This document shows, piece by piece, positions 45,966-54,867 of a stretch of DNA of 64,000 bases; position 1 is the stretch's first letter; each line of letters opens with the position of its first letter. Source of the DNA: Mucilaginibacter empetricola (GTDB taxonomy: Bacteria; Bacteroidota; Bacteroidia; Sphingobacteriales; Sphingobacteriaceae); contig NZ_JANUBZ010000008.1 in NCBI RefSeq assembly GCF_024808665.1, positions 241,539 through 305,538 of the forward strand. Direction: 5' to 3'. Below the pieces are notes generated by a model. The model had not been told where the DNA came from. It did not search any database and was given only the letters and a program-made list of their open reading frames with translations. The position numbers and the translations under genes are program-made.

Positions 45966-46955
45966 TTAGTTTTCAACTAAAGTTTTAAAGCTTTTAAGTG
46001 CTTTTTTACTGGTAAGCGATTCTTCTGCTTCGTAAAAACTATCGGCAAAGCTTTTTGCTGGCGTAATAGTTTTTATAGCTAAAGCGGCATTGCATAAAAC
46101 AACATTGTTTTGTGCCGCAGTGGCGTTACCGTTCAATACAGTCATAAAAATATCTGCTGACTCTTTTACACTATTGCCTCCCAGTATTTGACTTGGCTCC
46201 AATAGTTCAAAGCCTAATGCCTCAATGTTATTTATTTTTTCGCCTTCGGCAGAAAAGGTTTTAAAATCGCAGGTTAATGAAACCTCGTCGTAACCATCCA
46301 AGGCGTTTACTATAGTATAACGCGCTTTTGATTTTTGATACAGATAGGCATAAACTCTTGCCAGTTCCAGGTTAAACACACCCACCAGCTGATTTTGGGG
46401 CTTTGCAGGGTTTACCAGGGGGCCCAGCATATTGAAGAATGTTTTAACGCCCAGTTCTTTGCGGATAGGCGCAACAGTTTTCATGGCCGGATGGAATAAA
46501 GGCGCATGCAGAAAGCAAATATTGGCATCATTAATACTGGTTTTTAGTTTATCAGTATCATTAGTAAACTGATAGCCCAAAAACTCCATTACGTTTGACG
46601 AACCACAGCCTGATGAAACGCCATAATTACCATGTTTGGCCACTTTATACCCTGCACCAGCGACTACAAAAGATGCGAGGGTTGATATGTTAAAAGTATC
46701 TTTCCCATCGCCACCGGTACCGCAAAGGTCGATTAATTCGTCAGTTTCCAGGTCAATGGGTAAACATAGCTCCAACATCGCATCGCGAAATCCTTCCAGT
46801 TCGGTCACCGTAATGCTGCGCATGCAATAGGCTGTCATAAAAGCCGCCATTTGCGAGTTGTTATACTTGCCTTGCGCAATAGCTGTCAAAATTTCTTTTG
46901 ATTGCTCGCGGGTGAATGTTTTGTGTTCAAAAAGATGATTTAATATTTTTTTCAT
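45966..46955 (-). CDS. trpD: Anthranilate phosphoribosyltransferase TrpD
   Basis: About 329 residues from ATG 46955 (MKKILNHLFEHKTFT); the longer frame to 46982 runs into the attenuator hairpin and is not used. Motifs: DLCGTGGDGKDTFNISTLAS (PRPP site, about 73-92), KHGNYGVSSGCGSSNVMEFL, and LGPLVNPAKPQNQLVGVF. It joins anthranilate to PRPP. First structural gene after the trp leader, so the attenuator controls the block trpD-F-B-A. Confidence 0.95.
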   Translation of the reverse strand: MKKILNHLFEHKTFTREQSKEILTAIAQGKYNNSQMAAFMTAYCMRSITVTELEGFRDAMLELCLPIDLETDELIDLCGTGGDGKDTFNISTLASFVVAGAGYKVAKHGNYGVSSGCGSSNVMEFLGYQFTNDTDKLKTSINDANICFLHAPLFHPAMKTVAPIRKELGVKTFFNMLGPLVNPAKPQNQLVGVFNLELARVYAYLYQKSKARYTIVNALDGYDEVSLTCDFKTFSAEGEKINNIEALGFELLEPSQILGGNSVKESADIFMTVLNGNATAAQNNVVLCNAALAIKTITPAKSFADSFYEAEESLTSKKALKSFKTLVEN

Positions 46956-46965
46956 AACCGGGTAT

Positions 46966-46995
46966 AAAAAAAGGGTTACCAAATTGGCAACCCTT
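46966..46995 (-). terminator. Tryptophan attenuator (intrinsic terminator before trpD)
   Basis: On the minus strand AAGGGTTGCC / GGTAACCCTT (10 bp, one G-U) with a 5-nt loop, followed by seven Ts, ends 11 bp before the trpD ATG. It lies 41 nt after the stop of a leader peptide with three Trp codons. A GGCAA run just after that peptide can pair with TTGCC of the left arm and act as antiterminator. Confidence 0.88.
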
Positions 46996-47035
46996 CTGAA
47001 TATGTTAAAAAAACAAAAATGGAATTGCCTTACGA

Positions 47036-47077
47036 TTACTCGTTAAGCCACCACCAATTGTTGTTTAATACTTTCAT
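47036..47077 (-). CDS. trpL: trp leader peptide (13 aa, WWW)
   Basis: Minus-strand ATG 47077 to TAA 47036 encodes MKVLNNNWWWLNE, with TGG TGG TGG in a row. Ribosome stalling here when Trp-tRNA is scarce would free the downstream RNA to form an antiterminator and let RNA polymerase pass the terminator at 46966-46995. Sequence after the stop (TTAACGA / TCGTAA around it, then GGCAA) offers the expected alternative pairings. Too short for standard gene finders. Confidence 0.85.
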   Translation of the reverse strand: MKVLNNNWWWLNE

Positions 47078-47092
47078 TTCGTGTTTATGGCA

Positions 47093-47124
47093 CAAATATG
47101 GAAATAGTTTTTACTAAAAGCAAA
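47093..47124 (-). promoter_or_regulatory. trp operon promoter
   Basis: Minus strand: TTTG (47124-47121), 20 bp, then CATATTTG (47100-47093), one base off the TAnnTTTG -7 consensus. Spacing is right for the Bacteroidota housekeeping sigma factor. The start would fall about 10 bp before the leader-peptide ATG. Confidence 0.6.
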
Positions 47125-47218
47125 CAGAATGATATTTTTACATAATAACTTAATTAAGCATATGGTTGATTGGCTGAATAATTGTTAAATTACTTAGCTT
47201 TCCCGGCATCTACACGCT

Positions 47219-48169
47219 ATGTCTATACACCAACAAAAAATAAATCCAGAAGATGACTTAGGTTTTGGCCCGCAGCCGGTGATCAAAAATAAGCCATTGA
47301 TCAATAAAGACGGTACGCCTAACGTAAAACGGGTTGGCTTGCCATTTTTTAATACCGCTAACAACTACCACAACTTAATTACAATGAGCTGGACCCGGTT
47401 CTGGATTTTGGTGGTTAGCGGTTACCTGGTTCTTAATGTGTTTTTCGCCTTTATTTATATGCTGTGCGGGCCGGGGAGCCTGGATGGTATATCCGGCACT
47501 AACACCTTTCACCGTTTTATGGACGCCTTGTTTTTTTCGGCGCAAACCATATCAACAGTGGGATATGGACATATTAGTCCGCGGGGAATGGCGTCCAATA
47601 GCATCGCAGCTTTAGAATCGATGATGGGTTTGCTGGCTTTTGCTTTGGCCACGGGTTTATTATATGGCCGTTTTTCGCGGCCATCGGCACAAATTTCGTT
47701 TAGTAAAAATATTTTGATAGCGCCGTATCTTGAAAACGGCAGGGGCTTAATGTTCAGACTGGCAAACCTGCGTCGCAATTTGCTTATTGACCTGGATATT
47801 GAGATTATGTTCTCTTTTAATGAGACGGTTGATGGAAAAGCGCTCCGCAGATTTTATCCCTTGAAACTGGAGCGGCGTAAAGTAAGCGTGTTGAGCTTAA
47901 ACTGGACAGTAGTACACCCTTTGGACGCAAATAGCCCACTGGTTGATATGACTAAAGATGACCTGGAAAATTCTGAAGCCGGTTTTACTATTTTACTGAG
48001 GGCTTTTGATGATACCTTTTCGCAAACGGTGCACGCACGTACATCATATCAATACGATGACATTATTTGGGGTGCCAAATTTAAGCCAATTTTTAAGCGG
48101 GATGCCAATGGCAGTATAGAGCTCGATTTAAGTAAGATAAATGACCATGAATTGGTGGAAATAATATAG
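47219..48169 (+). CDS. Inward-rectifier (KirBac-type) potassium channel
   Basis: 316 residues. Slide helix and first membrane span around 55-85, a pore helix with the selectivity filter in SAQTISTVGYGHISPRGMA (TVGYG), a second span about 125-147, and a C-terminal IRK-type beta domain (RLANLRRNLLIDLDIEIMFS ... VVHPLDANSPLVDMT). Two-span prokaryotic Kir channels have this layout. It sits divergent from the trp operon and ends before a good terminator. Gating ligand unknown. Confidence 0.93.
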   Translation: MSIHQQKINPEDDLGFGPQPVIKNKPLINKDGTPNVKRVGLPFFNTANNYHNLITMSWTRFWILVVSGYLVLNVFFAFIYMLCGPGSLDGISGTNTFHRFMDALFFSAQTISTVGYGHISPRGMASNSIAALESMMGLLAFALATGLLYGRFSRPSAQISFSKNILIAPYLENGRGLMFRLANLRRNLLIDLDIEIMFSFNETVDGKALRRFYPLKLERRKVSVLSLNWTVVHPLDANSPLVDMTKDDLENSEAGFTILLRAFDDTFSQTVHARTSYQYDDIIWGAKFKPIFKRDANGSIELDLSKINDHELVEII

Positions 48170-48174
48170 CAACC

Positions 48175-48203
48175 GTTTCGGGGCGATTAAACCCCGAAAC
48201 AGC
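48175..48203. terminator. Terminator between Kir channel and SDR genes
   Basis: Perfect 9-bp arms GTTTCGGGG / CCCCGAAAC with an 8-nt loop, between convergent genes. The T tract is weak on both sides. Confidence 0.65.
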
Positions 48204-48210
48204 GTTTAAT

Positions 48211-49026
48211 TTATTTCAATAAAGAATTTTTCTCTTTTGCGAAGGTTTTATAAACCATGTTATCCAAAAAGCCAGGTAAAAATTTGCTTAAAAAAACTAC
48301 CAGTTTACCTTGTCCGGTCATAATCAGGGTTCTTTTTCTGTTTTCTACGCCATCCGCTATAATTTTAGCCACTTCGTCGGACGTCATCATTTTTTCTTCG
48401 TGAAGTGTGCTTTCGCCTTGTTGGGTGCCATTTTTATCCAAAGCAGTATTCCGGATGTTTGAGGCTGTAAAGCCAGGGCAGGCCGTTAAAATATGGATGC
48501 CATTTTTTAGATTTTCAACCCTTAATGCATCCAGGAAACCATTCATTGCATATTTGGAGGCCGAATAGCCTGTGCGGCCGGGTAACCCTTTATAGCCGGC
48601 AATAGATGAAACGCCTACAATACTTCCCTTTGTTTTTAAAATTTCGGGCAATGCATACTTGGTGCAATACACGGTTCCCCAAAAGTTTACATCCATAACT
48701 GATTTTAGCACATCAACATCAGCATCATTAAATAATGCACGCATAGATATGCCTGCGTTATTAATTAATACATCAATACGGCCGTAAGTGGTAAGGGTTT
48801 GTTTAATTAAGTGTTCACAGTCTTCCTGTTGGGTAACATCACACTGAACGGCGATAGCTTTTACACTGTATTGTTTCTCGATACTTTCCGTAAGCTCGCA
48901 CAGCGTAACAAATTGACGGGCCGCCAAAACAAGTTGAGCACCACGTTTAGCAAACTCTATAGCAAGCGATTTGCCAATGCCTGAAGAAGCCCCGGTGATG
49001 ATTACAATTTTATCATTTAACTTCAT
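48211..49026 (-). CDS. Short-chain dehydrogenase/reductase
   Basis: 271 residues. NAD(P) site IVIITGASSGIGKSLAIEFA, NNAGISMRA, Ser in SSIAGYKGLPGRTGYSASKY and the catalytic YxxxK (YSASK). Classical SDR length. Substrate not readable. Its start overlaps the end of the glycosyltransferase gene by 14 bp, so recR-GT2-SDR form a minus-strand unit. Confidence 0.92.
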   Translation of the reverse strand: MKLNDKIVIITGASSGIGKSLAIEFAKRGAQLVLAARQFVTLCELTESIEKQYSVKAIAVQCDVTQQEDCEHLIKQTLTTYGRIDVLINNAGISMRALFNDADVDVLKSVMDVNFWGTVYCTKYALPEILKTKGSIVGVSSIAGYKGLPGRTGYSASKYAMNGFLDALRVENLKNGIHILTACPGFTASNIRNTALDKNGTQQGESTLHEEKMMTSDEVAKIIADGVENRKRTLIMTGQGKLVVFLSKFLPGFLDNMVYKTFAKEKNSLLK

Positions 49027-49846
49027 AGTTTGAAGGGAATAGCTGAGGGATGCCGTGAACTTTTATTTCGGGCATCCTTATTAAATATTTGAAGGCGAAT
49101 ATAACCATTGCGCCGTAAAAATATTTAATGTAATTCCAGCTAAATTTCTTCAGTTGCTTGCTTTCAAAATTGATAAAATATGTTTTTGGGAAGTAATAAT
49201 TTTTAAAACCGGCATGGCGCATTCGGTATGAAAGATCGATATTATAGCCATTCATTAAAAAGCGCTCGTCAAATAGCCCTATTTCGTTAAATACTGCTTT
49301 GCGTAAAAACATACAATCACTATTCAGAATATCAATTTCGGCTATCTGAAATTCCTCTACCCAGTCTTTGCGGTTACGATCGTACAGACGAGTTTTTGAT
49401 AAAAATTTGGCGAAACCAGTAAGTTTTAAAAATGTGCCCCACAAAACGTCCAAACCGTGTATAGATTCGGGTAAAAAACGCCCCTGCGGATTTAACATTC
49501 TAACGGAAAGACCACCCGCTTGGGTATGCTCGTCCATAAAGGCAATCATCTTTTCTAAAGAGTCTTTGCCGCTTATTATATCCGCACCGACTAGTAAAAC
49601 ATACTCTCCTGTACACAATTGTAATGCTTGGTTATTTGCTTTTGAGATGCCTGTATAGGTTTCGTTAGTAATTAGCCTGGCTTCAGGAAAGTCATTAGCT
49701 ACCATTTCGCGGGATTTATCTGTAGATGCATTGTCTACAATAAATAGCTCGTAATCAATGTCTTTACAAGCTCCGGTAAAAGAAGTAAGCGCTTGTTTTA
49801 ACAATGTGCAAGCATTGTGATTAACTACAACTACAGATAATTTCAT
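49013..49846 (-). CDS. Family 2 glycosyltransferase
   Basis: 277 residues. GT-A fold start KLSVVVVNHNACTLLKQAL, the nucleotide-sugar motif FIVDNASTDKSREM, NNQALQLCTGEYVLLVGAD with a DxD-like position (GAD), and GLFDERFLMNGYNIDLSYRM typical of rhamnosyltransferase-like GT2s. One hydrophobic patch near the C-terminus (YFYGAMVIFAFKYL) may touch the membrane. Lies 2 bp after recR. Confidence 0.9.
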   Translation of the reverse strand: MKLSVVVVNHNACTLLKQALTSFTGACKDIDYELFIVDNASTDKSREMVANDFPEARLITNETYTGISKANNQALQLCTGEYVLLVGADIISGKDSLEKMIAFMDEHTQAGGLSVRMLNPQGRFLPESIHGLDVLWGTFLKLTGFAKFLSKTRLYDRNRKDWVEEFQIAEIDILNSDCMFLRKAVFNEIGLFDERFLMNGYNIDLSYRMRHAGFKNYYFPKTYFINFESKQLKKFSWNYIKYFYGAMVIFAFKYLIRMPEIKVHGIPQLFPSNYEVK

Positions 49847-49848
49847 AA

Positions 49849-50466
49849 CTACTTTGATAATGAATTAATGTACGGAACACGTGTAGTGATAGATCTCCCC
49901 AGGGTAATCTCATCTACGTACTCTAATTCACCACCAAAAGCTATGCCACGAGCAATTGTTGAAATGGTTATTTCAAAAGATTTTAAACGTTTGTGTAAAT
50001 AAAACAAGGTAGTATCGCCTTCCATAGTGGCGCTTAATGCAAAAATAATTTCCTGCACATCGCCCGCTTTCAGTCGTTCTATCAAAGAATCAACTTGCAG
50101 ATCTGATGGGCCAACGCCATCCATGGGTGAAATTAAACCACCTAAAACATGGTAAACGCCGTTGTATTGATTGGTGTTTTCAATAGCCATAACGTCGCGG
50201 GTATCTTCTACCACACAAATAGTAGCATGATCGCGTTTGGGTGAGGCACATATCTGGCAAACCGAATGATCGGAAATATTTAAGCAAACCTGACAAAACT
50301 GAATTTCGTTAAGTAGTTTGCTGATAGATGCGCTAAATCTTTCCACATCATTTTTATCCTGATTGAGCAGGTGCAGTACCAACCGAAGAGCGGTTTTTTG
50401 ACCAACGCCGGGTAATTTAGCAAATTCGGCTACCGCATCTTCCAACAACTTAGATGAAAAGTTCAT
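49849..50466 (-). CDS. recR: Recombination protein RecR
   Basis: 205 residues. HhH region [20 protein letters not shown], a four-Cys zinc finger CQVC...CQIC (about 57-72), and a Toprim domain ([38 protein letters not shown]). It acts with RecF/RecO to load RecA. Gene order recR-GT2-SDR shows no functional link. Confidence 0.96.
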   Translation of the reverse strand: MNFSSKLLEDAVAEFAKLPGVGQKTALRLVLHLLNQDKNDVERFSASISKLLNEIQFCQVCLNISDHSVCQICASPKRDHATICVVEDTRDVMAIENTNQYNGVYHVLGGLISPMDGVGPSDLQVDSLIERLKAGDVQEIIFALSATMEGDTTLFYLHKRLKSFEITISTIARGIAFGGELEYVDEITLGRSITTRVPYINSLSK

Positions 50467-50639
50467 TTTTCAAAGATAAGGAATAGTGATGAAGTGCGGA
50501 AAGTTAGCGTTGATCGATGTTTGTTTGTAATGAAATTATTTTGTTTAATAAAGGACTATACATAACTTGTCGGCAGCTATTTAACGTAAAACATCTCACC
50601 GGACCTACCGATTTACGGAATCCGGCCTAAAATAAAAAC

Positions 50640-52154
50640 ATGTCTCCCGGAATATTACTTTCATTCATTATCGGTTACTTTTTGGTATTGCTGGTTATAT
50701 CCTGGTTAACCTCACGTAAAGCATCAGATAATGACACTTTTTTTATAGCCAACCGAAATTCAAAATGGTATTTGGTGGCTTTTGGGATGATTGGAACTGC
50801 GCTGAGCGGTGTTACCTTTATTTCGGTTCCCGGAAAAGTTGGCGCAGCAACAGGCGATCAGTTTGAATATTTTCAGTTTGTTTTGGGTAACGCAGCGGGG
50901 TTTATAGTAATAGCGCTGGTTTTATTGCCTTTGTATTACCGATTGCAGCTTACATCTATTTATAGCTATATTGAGGGTGTTTTAGGTAGATGGAGCTATA
51001 AAACGGCAGCGGGTATATTTTTAATAAGCCGTATTATAGGTTCGGCATTCCGGCTTTATCTGGTAGTTATTGTATTGCAAAAGTTTATTTTTGATAGTTA
51101 CCATATTCCCTTTGCCGTTACCGGTTTAATATGCCTGGTGCTTATATGGTCATATACTTTTAAGGGCGGCTTAAAAACTATTATCATTACCGATAGCTTA
51201 CAAACGCTGTTTTTGGTATCGTCGGTATTTTTATCTATCTACTTTATATGCCAAAGTTTGCATTACAATATTTTTGAAGCTGCCGATGCTATCAAGAATA
51301 GCAGCTATTCCAAAATATTCTTCTTCAATGATTTTTTAACCAACAAGTTTCACTTTGCCAAAGCTTTTTGGGGTGGTTTGTTTATCACAGTAGCAATGAC
51401 GGGCCTTGACCAGGACCTGATGCAAAAAAACCTGAGCCTGAAAAATATCCGCGAAGCAAAAAAAAATATGTTCAGTTTTACGGCAGTTTTTGTGGTGATC
51501 AATATTTTCTTTTTAAGTGTAGGTGCCTTACTTTACCTGTATGCCGCACGCTATGGTATTAAAGTAGAGAAAACAGACTATCTATACCCAACTATCGCCC
51601 TAAAATATCTTGGAGTTATACCCGCAATGGTATTTATGCTGGGATTAACAGCAGCAACCTTTGCCACAACAGATTCTGCCTTAACCGCATTAACCACTTC
51701 TTTTTGTGTGGATTTTTTGGGTTTCGGCAAAAACAAGGATGTAAACAGCAAAAAAATGGTTAACACCCGGCATTATGTTCACATTGCTTTTTCGGGTTGT
51801 ATGTTCTTAACCATCATCATATTTAACTCTATTAATGATGGGGCGGTTGTAAGCGCCATATTTAAGGTTGCATCGTATACTTACGGGCCTTTATTGGGTT
51901 TATATTCGTTTGGTTTATTGATGAGCAGCAGACAGGTAAATGATAAGCTGGTGCCATTTATATGCTTGGTATCGCCGGCTATTTGCTATTATTTAAGCAC
52001 ACACTCGGCGCAGTTATTGGGCGGGTATGTTTTTGATAACGAACTGATAATAGTTAACGGTTTAATTACATTTGGTGGATTGCTGCTGACATCGAAGAAA
52101 TCTGAAAGACGGACAGACCAAAAATCCGTAAGTTTTAATGAAGCGGGAATATAG
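50640..52154 (+). CDS. Sodium:solute symporter family transporter
   Basis: 504 residues with about 13 hydrophobic spans. SSS-family signatures: NSKWYLVAFGMIGTALSGVT (SG in span 2), GFIVIALVLLPLYYRLQLTS, IVVLQKF and VWSYTFKGGLKTIIITD-like TM6 text, and GLTAATFATTDSALTALTTS (sodium-site Ser/Thr in span 8). It imports a solute with Na+; the substrate, possibly a sugar, amino acid or nucleoside, is unclear. Confidence 0.9.
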   Translation: MSPGILLSFIIGYFLVLLVISWLTSRKASDNDTFFIANRNSKWYLVAFGMIGTALSGVTFISVPGKVGAATGDQFEYFQFVLGNAAGFIVIALVLLPLYYRLQLTSIYSYIEGVLGRWSYKTAAGIFLISRIIGSAFRLYLVVIVLQKFIFDSYHIPFAVTGLICLVLIWSYTFKGGLKTIIITDSLQTLFLVSSVFLSIYFICQSLHYNIFEAADAIKNSSYSKIFFFNDFLTNKFHFAKAFWGGLFITVAMTGLDQDLMQKNLSLKNIREAKKNMFSFTAVFVVINIFFLSVGALLYLYAARYGIKVEKTDYLYPTIALKYLGVIPAMVFMLGLTAATFATTDSALTALTTSFCVDFLGFGKNKDVNSKKMVNTRHYVHIAFSGCMFLTIIIFNSINDGAVVSAIFKVASYTYGPLLGLYSFGLLMSSRQVNDKLVPFICLVSPAICYYLSTHSAQLLGGYVFDNELIIVNGLITFGGLLLTSKKSERRTDQKSVSFNEAGI

Positions 52155-52214
52155 TATTTTTGAAAATTAATTAACATCTCCGGATATTACCGACATTCGG
52201 ATTAATAAAATGAT

Positions 52215-52922
52215 ATGACAGGTGAAGATAAAATAAGACAAGCATTTGAGAATAAGAATTGGCAGGAAATAAAAGTTACCGACTCCTGGCAGATATTTAA
52301 AATAATGGCCGAATTTGTTGACGGCTTTGAGAAGCTGGCTAAAATAGGCCCATGTGTTTCTATATTTGGTTCGGCACGTACAAAAAATGACAACAAATAT
52401 TATAAGCTGGCAGAAGACGCAGCCCGGTTATTAACCGAAAGGGGATATGGTGTGATTTCTGGTGGCGGCCCTGGTGTAATGGAAGCTGCAAACAAGGGCG
52501 CTTACGAAGCCGGCGGTAAATCAGTAGGTCTAAACATTGAATTGCCGTTTGAGCAATTCCACAATAAATATATCGACAGGGATAAGATACTGGAGTTTGA
52601 TTACTTTTTTATCCGCAAGGTAATGTTTATGAAATACTCACAGGGTTTTATTATTCTGCCGGGAGGTTTTGGAACGATGGATGAATCATTTGAGGCTATT
52701 ACACTGATCCAAACAGGTAAAATTGCGCGTTTCCCGATTGTTTTTGTTGGGGTTGATTACTGGAAAGGCCTTTTTAACTGGGTAGAAGAAAAGATGCTTA
52801 ATGAAGAGCATAATATACACCCGGATGATCTAAACCTTTACCGCGTGGTTGATACCGCCGAAGAAGCCGCAGAACACATTTTCAGATTCTACGACAAATA
52901 TGTATTAAAACCGAATTTTTAA
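52215..52922 (+). CDS. LOG-family Rossmann-fold protein (TIGR00730 type)
   Basis: 235 residues. Lysine-decarboxylase-like/LOG signatures GVISGGGPGVMEAANKGAYE (about 78-97) and FIILPGGFGTMDESFEAITL (PGGxGTxxE). The family hydrolyses cytokinin or other nucleoside 5'-monophosphates to base and ribose phosphate. It is 40 residues longer at the N-terminus than minimal LOG proteins. Separated from the symporter by 60 bp. Confidence 0.9.
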   Translation: MTGEDKIRQAFENKNWQEIKVTDSWQIFKIMAEFVDGFEKLAKIGPCVSIFGSARTKNDNKYYKLAEDAARLLTERGYGVISGGGPGVMEAANKGAYEAGGKSVGLNIELPFEQFHNKYIDRDKILEFDYFFIRKVMFMKYSQGFIILPGGFGTMDESFEAITLIQTGKIARFPIVFVGVDYWKGLFNWVEEKMLNEEHNIHPDDLNLYRVVDTAEEAAEHIFRFYDKYVLKPNF

Positions 52923-52949
52923 AAAGTATAGCTCTTTCAAAAGCATATT

Positions 52950-52998
52950 AAATAAGCAGGTACAGACATTTTATAGTGTTTTACCTGCTTATTAATTT
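52950..52998 (+). terminator. Hairpin terminator after LOG gene
   Basis: 12-bp perfect arms AATAAGCAGGTA / TACCTGCTTATT with a 19-nt loop; followed by AATTTTATT, a moderate T-rich end. Confidence 0.65.
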
Positions 52999-53042
52999 TA
53001 TTGGGTCAAAACTTTTTAGCTAAATGGTTATTTCTCTTCAAT

Positions 53043-54257
53043 ATGGCAAAATCTAAACAATCAGCAGCACTTGGTTTTATTTTTATAACCATTTTTATTG
53101 ATGTGCTGGGATTGGGAATTATTATTCCTGTTTTGCCAAAACTACTGCAAACATTAGGGCATATTGATGTACGTGAGGCTTCCAGGTATAACGGTCTGTT
53201 AACCTTTGTATACGCTTCCATGCAGCTGATATTTGCAAGTATTATGGGTAACCTGAGCGACCGGTTTGGCCGCAGGCCTATTTTGCTCATTTCACTTTTT
53301 GGCTTTGGTATTGATTATATGGTGATGGCTTTTGCGCCAACTATTTTATGGCTGTTTGTTGGGCGTACCATAGCTGGTATTTGCGGTGCCAGCACATCTA
53401 CCGCTACTGCATACATTGCCGATGTAAGTACTGGTGATAAAAGAGCCGCTAATTTTGGATTAGTAGGCGCTGCATCTGCAGTGGGATTGATATTCGGGAT
53501 TGCACTTGGTGCGTATCTTTCGGCCATTAATTTAAGATTGCCATTTATAGCAGCAGGTGCTTTTGCATTTAGTAATGGGCTCTACGGCCTGTTTGTTTTA
53601 CCCGAATCATTAACGCCCGAGCATCGTCGGAAATTTGAATGGAAGCGCGCCAATCCATTTTTATCCTTGCTCAGAATCTATCAAAAACAACCTGCCCTGG
53701 CAAGTTTATTGGGTGCAACCGCTATAGTTTATATTGCTCAAAAAGCAGTGGAATACCTGCTTTCGTTTTTTGTATACGAAAAGTTTAACTGGACCCCAGC
53801 CAGTGTTGGTACCCTGGGGATATTTGTAGGCTTGGTTTTGGTTGGCATACAGGGAGGACTCATTAGGTATACGGTGCCTAAATTTGGTCAGCAAAAAAAT
53901 ATTATAGCAGGGCTGATCTTTTACGCCATTGGATTAACATTGATAGCATTTGCCAGCCAGGGCTGGATGCTTTATTTGTTTATGATTCCATATTGTTTAG
54001 GAGGATTATCAGGCCCGGCATTACAAGGCATAGCAAGCGCCAAGGTTGCCAAAAACGAACAGGGAGAATTGCAAGGCGCCTTTGCTATTTTGAACAGCAT
54101 AAGCCTGATAATTGGACCGCTGTTGTTTAGCTACGTGTTTTTCTTTTTTACAAAAAAAACATCATCTGTCTATTTTCCGGGTGCCCCGTATCTTCTGGGG
54201 GCTATACTGATGCTTATCAGCACTGTTATTACTGTCCGGAGTTTTAAAAAAGCCTGA
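53043..54257 (+). CDS. MFS transporter, TetA/TCR-like
   Basis: About 404 residues from ATG 53043 (MAKSKQSAALGF); the longer frame starting at 53001 adds a non-conserved stretch. Twelve predicted spans. Motif A GNLSDRFGRRPILLISLFGF between spans 2 and 3, and FIFITIFIDVLGLGIIIPVL in span 1 with the drug-efflux Asp. TCR-type tetracycline/multidrug exporters look like this. Substrate not determined. The gene ends base-to-base with the convergent DUF502 gene. Confidence 0.9.
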   Translation: MAKSKQSAALGFIFITIFIDVLGLGIIIPVLPKLLQTLGHIDVREASRYNGLLTFVYASMQLIFASIMGNLSDRFGRRPILLISLFGFGIDYMVMAFAPTILWLFVGRTIAGICGASTSTATAYIADVSTGDKRAANFGLVGAASAVGLIFGIALGAYLSAINLRLPFIAAGAFAFSNGLYGLFVLPESLTPEHRRKFEWKRANPFLSLLRIYQKQPALASLLGATAIVYIAQKAVEYLLSFFVYEKFNWTPASVGTLGIFVGLVLVGIQGGLIRYTVPKFGQQKNIIAGLIFYAIGLTLIAFASQGWMLYLFMIPYCLGGLSGPALQGIASAKVAKNEQGELQGAFAILNSISLIIGPLLFSYVFFFFTKKTSSVYFPGAPYLLGAILMLISTVITVRSFKKA

Positions 54258-54854
54258 TCAGTTTAGCCCGCTTACCCCGCCGGATATTACAAATTTCATC
54301 ATATCAGCAGCGCTTTTATCAATGTGTTTAACCTTGTCTGATGATATGATAACTACCTGTCCTGCGAATGAATAGGAGTAGGGGAAGTAAACCGCCACTT
54401 CACCAGGCAGGTTCAAAGTAGATAAATCCTTTTGAACAAGGAAGCCTATCTTCTTTAAGCCAAATTCATTAACTTCAACCAAAACCGGTTCGTTGAATTT
54501 TTTTTCCTCGCCTACAAAAGCTTCTGTTAAATCTTTTATGGATGAGTACAGGAATTTAAAAAGGGGTAAACGATTGAGCCAGCGGTTAAACCAGCGCTTA
54601 AAAGGCTCGGTAATAACATTGGTTACCAATATACCGGCTATAAAAATAACCAGCAGCACATTTAAAATGCCAAGTCCGGGAATATATACCGGTTTCCCTG
54701 TTTTTGAACCTGGCCAAAAGATATCACTTAAATTAAGGGCATTGTCAATGCTTCTAACTGCCCAAAATATAAGGAACAATGCTGCGCCCATCGGTACAAC
54801 TACTAATAGCCCTTTTACAAAATAATTTAACAAGGCTCCGGCTATCTTTTTCAT
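54258..54854 (-). CDS. DUF502-family membrane protein
   Basis: 198 residues. Two membrane spans (about 8-30, LLNYFVKGLLVVVPMGAALF, and about 60-82) and the family stretch NRLPLFKFLYSSIKDLTEAF followed by FNEPVLVEVNEFGLKKIGFL and VAVYFPYSYSFAGQVVII. Function of DUF502 is unknown. 13 bp downstream of the MurF-Alr gene on the same strand, so probably cotranscribed. Confidence 0.88.
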   Translation of the reverse strand: MKKIAGALLNYFVKGLLVVVPMGAALFLIFWAVRSIDNALNLSDIFWPGSKTGKPVYIPGLGILNVLLVIFIAGILVTNVITEPFKRWFNRWLNRLPLFKFLYSSIKDLTEAFVGEEKKFNEPVLVEVNEFGLKKIGFLVQKDLSTLNLPGEVAVYFPYSYSFAGQVVIISSDKVKHIDKSAADMMKFVISGGVSGLN

Positions 54855-54867
54855 AGGGTATTATAAT

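Noticed and set aside
46956..46982. Longer trpD start at 46982
   Set aside because: The added codons fall in the attenuator hairpin and T tract; ATG 46955 fits the protein family.
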